From Bacillus gaemokensis (GTDB taxonomy: Bacteria; Bacillota; Bacilli; Bacillales; Bacillaceae_G), in the NCBI RefSeq assembly GCF_001590835.1, contig NZ_LTAQ01000067.1:34752-98751 (forward strand): a stretch of 64,000 bases of DNA, read 5' to 3'. The notes beneath the pieces are model-generated. The model did no database searches and had not been told where the DNA came from. It saw only the letters and a program-made list of their open reading frames with translations. Made by a program: the position numbers and the translations under genes. Of the stretch, positions 1-7,711 are shown piece by piece; the first letter of the stretch is position 1, and every line of letters begins with the position of its first letter.

Positions 1-290
1 AGTATAGCAGAGACACAACGAATATTTTTAAGACGTATAAAACACGCTCTATCATAATACAAAAAGAATAGCATTTTCTGTGAATTATAAGTATAAATTT
101 ATCTTAGATTAATAGGAGGATGGTGAGACCTCAGTTGCACTTACATATAGGACAGTCTTATTTTTAGAGATTGGAAAAGAATTTTTGGATTTGTTGGGCT
201 GTTCTTTTGATTTAAAATGAGAAGTAATGTTCTGAAAAATATAAAGAGTATAGAGGTAAAAAAAATGAATGGTTTTAAAGATGGGAGATT

Positions 291-734
291 ATGATTATAA
301 GTGAAATATTTAAAATAAATATTTTTTGTAGTTCACCTATAAGTAAAATAAAGGTAAATAAAAAAGAAATAGATACTATGTTCCCAATTCAGATATTTGA
401 TCAGATAGTTAAAGAAGAGATTCAAGTTGATTTTGTAAACATATCTGTAGAGGAAGTCTTATTTTCTATAGAAAATGAAAAATTAGCCAAGGTAATTACA
501 ATTATCGAACAGTTAGACTATATTCCTGAAATCCATCCAGGGTGTATTAAGGTAACCATAGAAGGAGCAGCTGAATTTTTTTGGGTACCACCAGGAAACG
601 TAACACAAGTCATTTCTGCTTTATGGAAAAAAGGTGTGCAAATCTTACAAGCTACTGATAGTCATAAGACAATTTTTACACCTGGAGATGCCAATTTTCT
701 CTTTTTGGGGTATTTGCTGAATCTATACCAATAG
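291..734 (+). pseudogene. Aspartokinase C-terminal (ACT domain) remnant
   Basis: The 147-residue product resembles only the C-terminal regulatory part of a lysine- or diaminopimelate-sensitive aspartate kinase of the DapG type. Seen directly are a segment like 'VDFVNIS', a 'CIKVTIEGA' strand and the 'GVQILQATDSHKTI' stretch that matches the family's 'GVQILQSADSHTTI'. The kinase domain (about 250 residues) is absent, and the usual valine-rich end is replaced by an unrelated tail, suggesting a frameshift near base 680. The ribosome site (GGGAG, 4 bases before ATG) is badly spaced. Most likely a decaying fragment; a free-standing ACT ligand sensor is a less likely alternative. Confidence 0.6.
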
Positions 735-869
735 AAGGAGTTATTTCAGGTCCAATACATTTTGAAGGAGCTCGAATAAGTTAGAACTAATTATTCCTCT
801 AAACGTACAATTTTCTTTTTTGATATAGTTACTCACTATTTCCATAATTGTATCTTTTTTTAATTTCCT

Positions 870-2560
870 TGAAGACGAGCAGTTAGCTTTTGCTATCTGC
901 TCTTTTGTTTGCGTCGAATGGTCCAATATCTTCACCAATAGCACCTAAGTAATTCTTACGATCCATATCCCAACAACTGCGGCACATCTTTTTACTAGGA
1001 ACGAAATCTAATAAGTGTGGTCCTCGTAATTCCTTACTGATACCACCACACCAATCACATTCACTGCCATTTTCATACTCTGCCATAATTTTATTCACTT
1101 GATGTTCTGAAAGCTCTATACTTCCAATTGGCTCTGTACAAGCTAGCTCGCCAGTATCATATTTACTTGGCATACCGTCATACGCTAATGACTCCATGTA
1201 ATCATCTGTCATTTTGTTTAAATCGATAACCAATTTATGATCAATAATTTTAAGTTCATATTTTCCCATTTCCCTCTTCCTCCCTGAATAAAACTCAATA
1301 TTTCGTCAATACTGTAGATAGGCCAACCAGCCAAAACTCATTTGAATTTCTTTCTCCTTGTTCCCCCTTGGAGATGAGCGGTTAGCTTTTGCTAGCTGCT
1401 CTTTTTTGGTTACATTTACCACTAGTAACTATTACAGTTACACTTTATAATATAGAGGCTCGAATAAATCGAGCTGTTATACCCATTACCCTAGGAAACT
1501 AGGGTTTTGTTTTGTACAAAATGAAATTTTTGTTAACTAGCCTTCACTTCATGAATAATTCCCCAAATATTATCCATAATATAGATAAGCTGGTGAAACA
1601 GCTATACTACAATCCATAATGAATCTCTGATTTTCTTGAATTCTCCCTAAGACAAGGCAGTTAGCTTACGCTAACTGCTTTGTTGTATAAGTTTTCATCA
1701 CAAGTACATACTATTTACGGGATGCTTGATTGATTGTCATTTGAGATGTTATTTAACTTCGACGCTCCCGCTCCTTTGGAGAACAGCTTATACAACTGTT
1801 CTCCTGTTTTTTATTTAATTTTCACCTTTGAATAAAAAATAAATATACTATCATGAAGTTACCTATTAGGATACATCTTAACAAGAGCACTATTTGAAGG
1901 TGCTCTTTTTTCTTTATCAAATAAATACTTTGTCTTCCTTTACATATTTTTAGGAAAACTACACATACTAGCCATAAACCGTTTAAACTAGCGGTTTCAC
2001 TCTTCTTGTAATGAGAAGGCAATTTATCTAATTGACCAACTCGTTCAACCCACCGGCAGATAACTAAAAACGTTATCTGCCAAACCATTAACAATTTTTG
2101 TATACTAAGTATCAAACTTGTGCATACTTTTAAAGAGCTACATGTATTAATATTTATATTCTTTCTAACGGATTCCCCTCCGTTACATAAGATCCTAATT
2201 AGCAGATAACTAAAAAGTTGTCTGCTATTTTTTGTATAGCTATATTTTTTTTACACATACTATCTACGAGCCAGCTTACCAATATGAGTCATTTGGACAC
2301 TTGAGAGTCCTCCTAAATTATTTTACTTTTGATAGGGCAAGCAATTTCGCTTGTCCTATTCTCAATTAAATATTTATTTTTCCTCTTTCTCTACTTTCTA
2401 CTCAAATGAAGTTTTTATTAAGTTCCCTTTCATTCCGCATAATATTTCCAATCCCGTTTATACTATAGTTGTAACTGTCCGTTACAAATCATTGCTTGTA
2501 AGCGCGGGTTTCTTTTGTACAACGAGCAGTTAGCTAATTGAGCTAGCTGCTTTGTTGTGC
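870..2560 (+). repeat. Tandem array of diverged stem-loop units
   Basis: From 1270 to 2686 no convincing gene is seen. The interval, plus the end of the preceding gene, holds at least ten hairpins. T-rich tails follow many of them on the plus strand: 877-902, 1376-1401, 1489-1504, 1657-1678, 1778-1804, 1885-1905 and 2202-2229. Others are at 2055-2081, 2169-2186, 2332-2359 and 2526-2550. Several units carry a second, smaller hairpin upstream (for example GCTCGA/TCGAGC near 1458-1474, AGCTG/CAGCT near 1587-1602, TTGTAAC/GTTACAA near 2470). Unit starts recur as ACATACTATYTACG at 1706, 1963 (shorter) and 2257. The layout suggests diverged tandem copies of a small transcription unit or structured RNA; the function is unknown. 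Confidence 0.5.
883..1269 (-). CDS. Small hypothetical protein with two CxxC knuckles
   Basis: A 128-residue protein that I do not recognise. A strong ribosome site (GGGAGGAAGAGGG, read on the minus strand) lies just before ATG, so translation is credible. Two cysteine pairs, 'CDWC' near residue 72 and 'CRSC' near residue 98, suggest a zinc-binding fold, and the protein is acidic overall. The last codons overlap a stem-loop at 877-902. The surroundings (integrase, dUTPase and aspartokinase remnants) suggest accessory or phage-like DNA. No function is assigned. Confidence 0.6.
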   Translation of the reverse strand: MGKYELKIIDHKLVIDLNKMTDDYMESLAYDGMPSKYDTGELACTEPIGSIELSEHQVNKIMAEYENGSECDWCGGISKELRGPHLLDFVPSKKMCRSCWDMDRKNYLGAIGEDIGPFDANKRADSKS

Positions 2561-2686
2561 AAAATAGCGTTTTTGTTCAAAAACTTCACAAACTCATTTC
2601 TACTAATATGGTTTCAAATTTTTCTATTGACAGTTATAATACTTTTACACAATTGAAATTCTACAATCAATATCGGAGGCACTTTA

Positions 2687-3034
2687 ATGGTAAACACCCC
2701 TAAATTTTCATCACAACAATTGAATCCCAATACATATCAAAATAAGGGTAAGAATAAAAAACTCAGACGTCGTCTTTTATTAGCTTTAGCTTTTATGTTA
2801 CCTCTAATTTTTTCTACTCAATATTCCATTTATCAGCAACAAAAAATGATTAAAGAAAAACAAATCATACTTAATAAGGAAAAACAAAGATTATCTTCTT
2901 TAAAGAAAATTGGGCATGATCTTGAGTACGATATTAAAACTTTAACAGGAAGTGAAGAAGGTATTTTAAAATTCGCAAGGAAACTATATGGATTTTCTAA
3001 GCCAGATGAAACTATATTTCAAATAACTGAATAA
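2687..3034 (+). CDS. DivIC/FtsL-type septum formation initiator family protein
   Basis: A 115-residue bitopic membrane protein with the architecture of DivIC/FtsB: a basic N-terminal cytoplasmic segment (to about residue 28), one membrane helix (about 29-48), a Gln/Lys-rich coiled coil (about 50-85), and a C-terminal part containing 'EEGILKFARKLYGFSKPDETIF', which resembles the DivIC ending where a methionine or phenylalanine follows the coiled coil. The ribosome site TCGGAGG precedes ATG well. The chromosomal divIC normally sits elsewhere in a conserved locus, so this is probably a paralogue carried in accessory DNA. Whether it joins the divisome or acts as an interfering paralogue cannot be told from sequence. 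Confidence 0.65.
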   Translation: MVNTPKFSSQQLNPNTYQNKGKNKKLRRRLLLALAFMLPLIFSTQYSIYQQQKMIKEKQIILNKEKQRLSSLKKIGHDLEYDIKTLTGSEEGILKFARKLYGFSKPDETIFQITE

Positions 3035-3174
3035 ATTTTTATGATATATGAACGACCTTACGAAAATTACATATCCTACAAGTAAAATCAGCTTCAATCT
3101 AAAAGTGCTCGGCATTCCCCCAAAGGCGATATAATGATAATCGTCTTTTTATTTATCAGCAATCTATCAAATAA

Positions 3175-3354
3175 CTATTTTGTACTAATTGCATCCCAAT
3201 CAAATGTTTCTAATATATTTAACAATCGTTCCACTTTCGGTGGTCTCCAAGCCATCATAGCATAGGTGTGAGCTTTTGAAGTATAGTGATAATCATTTTC
3301 CTGTGTTAGCAATTCCTGCTGCAGTTCCTTTAAAAATTGAATGTGCTTGTTCAT
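3175..3354 (-). CDS. Small 59-residue hypothetical protein
   Basis: A short gene read on the minus strand, from ATG at 3354 to TAG at 3175. A good ribosome site (GGGGGAATGAG) sits just upstream. The product begins 'MNKHIQFLKELQQELLTQ' and ends 'IFETFDWDAISTK'-like, is rich in Leu/Gln and helical residues, and contains an aromatic 'YAMMAWRPPK' segment. The balanced amino-acid composition and ribosome site make it more believable than the 68-residue reading on the opposite strand. It is not recognised; small proteins of this kind are common in phage and ICE cargo. Confidence 0.5.
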   Translation of the reverse strand: MNKHIQFLKELQQELLTQENDYHYTSKAHTYAMMAWRPPKVERLLNILETFDWDAISTK

Positions 3355-3502
3355 TTCTCATTCCCCCAATTTGTATTAAAATAACGCTTTTGTTTAGTTT
3401 GCGTTTTATAGTCCTCTTCTTTCTTATCAACAAAAATTTGTTCATATTCCATTCATATTGTGCATTTAATAAGTACGATTAGAAATTTCTGGAGATGAAA
3501 AT

Positions 3503-4077
3503 ATGTCTGAAAAAGATGAATTGAATTCATCTGAAATTTTATATAGCGCTGCATTAAATCCAAGTTTAATCGGTCCCACATTACCATCTATTCCACCATT
3601 CGCTTTTCCATCAGGGTCAACTGGACCGACTGGACCAACTGGGTCAACTGGTTCTCAGGGAATAGTTAATGTTTTTTTGCCAGTGAAAGGAACTCCCTAA
3701 GTCCCATCCCAGCCACCACAACTTTAGTACTGCCTCCAATAACTGTAGCATCAGGGCAAGTCGTAAAATTAGAAGCATTTGCTTTTGGTCTTTCCCTCCA
3801 AGCAGATCTAGATGTCACCTATACAGCTCGTTTTCGTCTAAGAATATTTAGGGACATAGTTACTATTGTAGATATAGAACAAGGGGTTAATTCTCAAACT
3901 TCTGATGGTGAAGCGGGAGTTTTATCTCTAAATCCATCTTTGTTTTGGTTAGATTCCCCATTACCAGGCACATACACTTATTCTCTACGAATTGATCTTG
4001 TAGGGCCTCCTTTTAACCTACTAGATTTTAGCTCACTAAGAGATCGAGCAATAATTGCAACACTAATTAATACGTAA
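3503..4077 (+). pseudogene. Exosporium leader / collagen-like spore surface protein, frameshifted
   Basis: The first 65 codons encode the BclA-family exosporium targeting leader ('LIGPTLPSIPPFAFPSG') followed by a short collagen-like stretch of GST/GPT triplets and 'GSQGIVNVFLPVKGTP', then TAA at 3698-3700. Reading continues in the next frame from about 3700 to TAA at 4075 with a plausible beta-rich C-terminal domain ('TTTLVLPPITVASGQVVKLEAF' and onward), so one indel near 3690-3700 splits the gene. The ribosome site TGGAGA precedes the ATG. An intact form would be attached to the exosporium basal layer via the leader. Here only the leader/collagen part would be made, unless the indel is a sequencing error. 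Confidence 0.75.
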
Positions 4078-4111
4078 AAAAATTTTGTTAATAAAGATTC
4101 TATTAATGTAA

Positions 4112-4145
4112 AGTCTCTCTAAATCTTTTAGAGGGATTTTTTTAT
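4112..4145 (+). terminator. Intrinsic terminator of the exosporium gene
   Basis: A stem of about nine pairs (TCTCTCTAA with TTTAGAGGGA) is followed by seven T residues. It lies about 35 bases after the second-frame stop of the exosporium gene, which supports the idea that the split gene was once one transcription unit. Confidence 0.8.
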
Positions 4146-4191
4146 TTCTAGATACACATTTAATATTTCTTAACAAAATTCAAATTTGATC

Positions 4192-4602
4192 TTAATATCC
4201 GTTATCCTGACGTTGGTGATTTACTTCATTCTTTTTGATATACGCTTGTTCGATTTCATCAAATGTAAATCCTAATTTCTTACCTAAACCTAGGAAAGAA
4301 TATAGTAATTCTTTATAGCACTCTATATCTTTTGGATTTGCACGAAATTCCGAAACCATTTCATATACATTATTAAACTGACTAACTAACGTACTTGATG
4401 TAAAAACATCCGCATTATGATTTAGTAATTTTAAGTTATACTCATTAGGATTAAATTGAATTCCATTTCCTAATGATGCTATAAAATGCAATCCGTCAAC
4501 ATATTCCATTAAAATGACCTCTTTTTCACTAGGTCCTTTATTGCTCCAATTTTTGAAACATCTTGTTTCATTTGCAAGTTCTCCATTTACTGTTTTTAAC
4601 AA
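4192..4602 (-). pseudogene. Dimeric dUTPase, N-terminally truncated
   Basis: The product matches the C-terminal two thirds of the all-alpha dimeric dUTPase/MazG-like family: 'GELANETRCFKNWSNKGPSEKEVILMEYVDGLHFIASLG' carries the metal-binding ELANE and E..D helix residues, and it ends with the family's 'YIKKNEVNHQRQDNGY'. A functional enzyme needs an upstream helix of roughly 35 residues, which is missing. The frame opens with TTG and a stop lies five codons earlier. There is no good ribosome site. Such dUTPases are typical of Bacillus phages and also have host copies. Together with the adjacent broken integrase this points to prophage or ICE debris. Confidence 0.7.
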
Positions 4603-4752
4603 GGAATGACAAACTTATCCTATAACCTATGCTGTTTATATATAGTAAAATAAATCCATCGCTGATATGTCCCAAAATGTAATTTTCATAACAGCAAAAT
4701 TACAACTAGACTTACACAACATGATTCAAAATGAGATGAAGGAGTGTTTAAA

Positions 4753-5833
4753 GTGAAAGGGCATATTCGAAAAAGAGGAACAAAGTGGTGTATTATCATC
4801 GACATCGGTGCTGATTCAGAGACAGGAAAAAGAAGACAAAAAAAGAAGCGCAAGCGGATGTTGCGAAAAAGATTACTGAGTTGAATGAGGGTACTTTTGT
4901 TGAACCATCAAAAATCACAGTTAAATCCTTTTTAAACGAATGGGTTGAAACAAAAAAATAAATGTTAAAAGTAGCACTTATAAAGGCTATCACTCTGTAA
5001 TAACCAAGCATTTAACACCTAACTTGGGTGAAATTAAACTCGTAAAGTTAAATGCATTGCAAATTCAACATTTCTATAAAAAGATTAGTGAAACTACTCA
5101 CCCTAATATGGCGCATTATATACACAGAATTTTGACCATATCATTAAATCAAGCTGTAAAATTGAAATTGATTAACATTAATCCGACTACATTGGTTGAA
5201 ATACCTAAAAAAGAAAAAACCTCATTCCAAGTGTGCGATGAGGATGACATAAAACATTTCTTGAATATAACTCAAAAATCACGATATCATATCGCGTATA
5301 TATTAGCAATCACTACTGGAATGAGATTAGGAGAAATATTAGGATTAAGATGGCAAGATGTTGACTTGAAAAGCAAAACAATATCCATTAATCAAACTTT
5401 AAGTCCCGATAACCAATTGGTGTTAGATACAAAAACTTCAAGTTCTAGACGTTTGATATCAATAGATGAAAGAACTATAGAAGCATTACAAAAACACAAA
5501 TCAAAAATTAATATCGAAAAGATAAGGCTTGGTCCATCGTATATAGACCATAATTTAATTGTTTGTACAAAGATAGGAAATATAATTTGTCGTGGTGGCT
5601 TTCATGATACTTTTAAAACTTATATAAAGAAGTCTGGGATCAAAGACATTCGATTTCATGATCTACGCCATACTCATGCAATTCTACTCTTAAAACAAGG
5701 AGTACATCCAAAAGTGGTAAGTGAGCGGCTAGGACACAAAGATATATACATTACTTTAAATCGCTATTCGCATGTATTGCCTGGTATGCAGGAAGCAGCA
5801 ATAAAAATGTTCTCTGAAAATCTGTTTGGATAA
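4753..5833 (+). pseudogene. Tyrosine recombinase (phage/ICE integrase), multiply frameshifted
   Basis: A GTG start at 4753 with an AAGGAG site begins an AP2-like arm-binding domain ('GHIRKRGTKW'). A frame change near 4840 leads into 'EAQADVAKKITELNEGTFVEPSKI', then a second near 4955-4962 leads into the SAM-like core-binding domain. The rest, from about 5024, is intact: 'LAITTGMRLGEILGLRWQDV' (catalytic Arg), 'HDLRHTHAILLLKQGV' (His/Arg box), 'LGHKDIYITLNRYSHV' (His and Tyr nucleophile). Family members run about 370-390 residues. The full-length enzyme cannot be made, but the catalytic domain alone (269 codons) remains open. It marks an old integration event. Confidence 0.85.
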
Positions 5834-5868
5834 CGAATGTTTGCAAAATGTTTGCAATCGCAAAAAAC

Positions 5869-5895
5869 GCGGTTTCTTCTATCAGCAGAAACCGC
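5869..5895. terminator. Bidirectional terminator between integrase and ABC genes
   Basis: A perfect nine-pair stem (GCGGTTTCT with AGAAACCGC) with a nine-base loop sits between converging genes. An A-run precedes it on the plus strand, so its U-tail is best for the minus-strand ABC operon. Confidence 0.75.
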
Positions 5896-5914
5896 ATTAC
5901 ATCAATGTTTTTAA

Positions 5915-7711
5915 TTAAATCTTAAACTGACTTGTATACAATCCATGATAGAATCCTTGATTCTCCATAAGAGATTCATGGTTCCCTCTCTCAATAATCT
6001 CTCCATCTTCAATAACAAGAATTTGGTCTGCTTTTTCAATTGTCTTTAATCGATGGGCAATTACAAAACTTGTGCGTCCTTTCATCAAGTTGTTTAATCC
6101 TGCTTGGATTTGTAATTCTGTTCTTGTATCAATATTAGATGTCGCTTCATCAAGAATTAAAATATCTGCATCTGCTAAAATTGCTCTTGCAATTGCAAGT
6201 AATTGCTTTTGCCCCTGACTCAAATTCGATCCTTCCGAAGCAATCTCGGTTTCATATCGATTTGGTAAATGCTTAATAAAAGAATGTGCAGATGCCGCTT
6301 TCGCTGCCGCAATAACTTCATCATCACTTGCATCTAGTCGTCCATAACGGATATTATCCATAATCGTCCCGGCAAAAAGATATGTATCTTGTAAGACGAC
6401 GCCTATTTTACTTCGCAAAGAGCTAATATCGTAATCTTTTATATCTCTACCATCAATTTGAATTTGTCCCTTTTGAATATCATAAAAACGTGTTAATAAA
6501 TTAATGATTGTTGTTTTTCCTGAACCAGTTGGTCCAACAAGTGCGATCGTTTCTCCTGGATTGGCATGCAAGCTTACATCTTTTAAAATTTCTTTTTCTT
6601 TCTCATATCCAAATGATACATGCTCAAAAGCAACATTGCCTTTTAGGTTCTTAACAACGATGGCATCTTTTTTATTTTGAATTTCTGGTACTTCGTCCAT
6701 AATTTCAAAGACTCGCTCTCCTCCAGCAACTGCAGCTTGAATTGTATTCATAAGCGTTGCAAACTGACTTAGCGGTCTTGAAAATTGGCGAGAATAGTTA
6801 ATAAATGCTGCGATGACACCAACTGTTGTCATACCGTTTAAAACCATAATTGCTCCTGCTCCGATAACAAGTCCCATTCCTAAGTTATTAATAAAGTTCA
6901 TGCTCGGGAAGATAAATGCTGAAAAAGTGTCAGCTTTTGTAGCAGAAGATCTAAGCTGTTCATTAATTACATGAAACTTATTGACAGTTTCTTTTTCTTT
7001 TCCATATAACGTAATAACATCTGATCCTGTAATGGCTTCTTCAATAAAACCATTCAATTCACCTAAATCCTTTTGACGTTTTGCAAAGTTTTTACCACTA
7101 TAGGCAACCAATTTTTTTGTAACGAAAAACATAATTGGGACTGTAATTAATGTCACGATTGCTAAAATCCAATCTAGTGAAAACATCGCAATTGTTACGC
7201 CTACAAATGTTAAAGCAGACGAAATAATTTGGACAACACTTTGTGTTAGCGCTTGGTTTAAGCTATCGATATCATTTGTAACACGACTCATTAAGTCCCC
7301 TTGTGAACGTACATCAAAAAAACGAAGAGAAAGTGTTTGGATCTTCTCGAAAATATCTTGTCGTATTTTTTGTATCGTTTTCAGTGCAACGTTTATCATT
7401 ACGAATGTTTGTAGCCATGTTAATAATACAGTCACACCATAAATTCCAATGAGTAGCATACACATTCGCGCTGTACCATTTAAATCTCTTGGTACGATAT
7501 ATTCATCGATAATAACTCCCATATAATATGGACCTAGTAAACCAAGTAATGTCGTAACAAATACGAGAACAATAACGAAGATAAGGGCTGCTTTTTGATA
7601 TCCCATATAGTTCCATACCCGCATTACTGTTCCTTTTGTATTTTTGGGTTTGCCTGACTTTGGATTGTTACGTCCGTTTTTATTTCCGAATTGCCCTTGG
7701 AAATTACGCAT
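5915..7711 (-). CDS. ABC exporter half-transporter, canonical ATP site (YfiC-like)
   Basis: A 598-residue membrane-spanning/ATPase fusion (type IV ABC exporter). The true start is ATG at 7711 with a GGAGGGG site; the frame can be extended upstream but only into the previous gene. Six membrane helices fill roughly residues 50-330. The nucleotide-binding domain has Walker A 'GPTGSGKTT', signature 'LSQGQ', Walker B 'ILILDEATS' with the catalytic Glu, and H-loop 'IAHRL'. It overlaps the preceding half-transporter by 8 bases, so the two are translationally coupled. By analogy with YfiB/YfiC and BmrC/BmrD of B. subtilis it forms a heterodimer for drug or lipid-like substrate export. Confidence 0.9.
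   Translation of the reverse strand: MRNFQGQFGNKNGRNNPKSGKPKNTKGTVMRVWNYMGYQKAALIFVIVLVFVTTLLGLLGPYYMGVIIDEYIVPRDLNGTARMCMLLIGIYGVTVLLTWLQTFVMINVALKTIQKIRQDIFEKIQTLSLRFFDVRSQGDLMSRVTNDIDSLNQALTQSVVQIISSALTFVGVTIAMFSLDWILAIVTLITVPIMFFVTKKLVAYSGKNFAKRQKDLGELNGFIEEAITGSDVITLYGKEKETVNKFHVINEQLRSSATKADTFSAFIFPSMNFINNLGMGLVIGAGAIMVLNGMTTVGVIAAFINYSRQFSRPLSQFATLMNTIQAAVAGGERVFEIMDEVPEIQNKKDAIVVKNLKGNVAFEHVSFGYEKEKEILKDVSLHANPGETIALVGPTGSGKTTIINLLTRFYDIQKGQIQIDGRDIKDYDISSLRSKIGVVLQDTYLFAGTIMDNIRYGRLDASDDEVIAAAKAASAHSFIKHLPNRYETEIASEGSNLSQGQKQLLAIARAILADADILILDEATSNIDTRTELQIQAGLNNLMKGRTSFVIAHRLKTIEKADQILVIEDGEIIERGNHESLMENQGFYHGLYTSQFKI

Noticed and set aside
1-290. Riboswitch in the leader of the ACT fragment
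   Set aside because: GGAGGATGGTGAGACC near 115-130 looked like part of a conserved element but no complete aptamer (lysine or other) could be assembled.
741-944. Minus-strand frame of 67 codons
   Set aside because: It overlaps the end of a better gene and is mostly made from the hairpin sequence; no ribosome site.
1822-2533. Two short frames (97 and 60 codons) inside the stem-loop array
   Set aside because: They lack ribosome sites and consist largely of hairpin sequence, so they look like chance frames.
2332-2550. Stem-loop array considered as a CRISPR array
   Set aside because: Repeats are diverged, spacers irregular, each unit has T-rich terminator-like tails, and no cas gene is present.
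3276-3482. Plus-strand 68-codon frame
   Set aside because: Antisense to the more protein-like 59-residue gene, no ribosome site, low-complexity Phe/Leu/Ile content.
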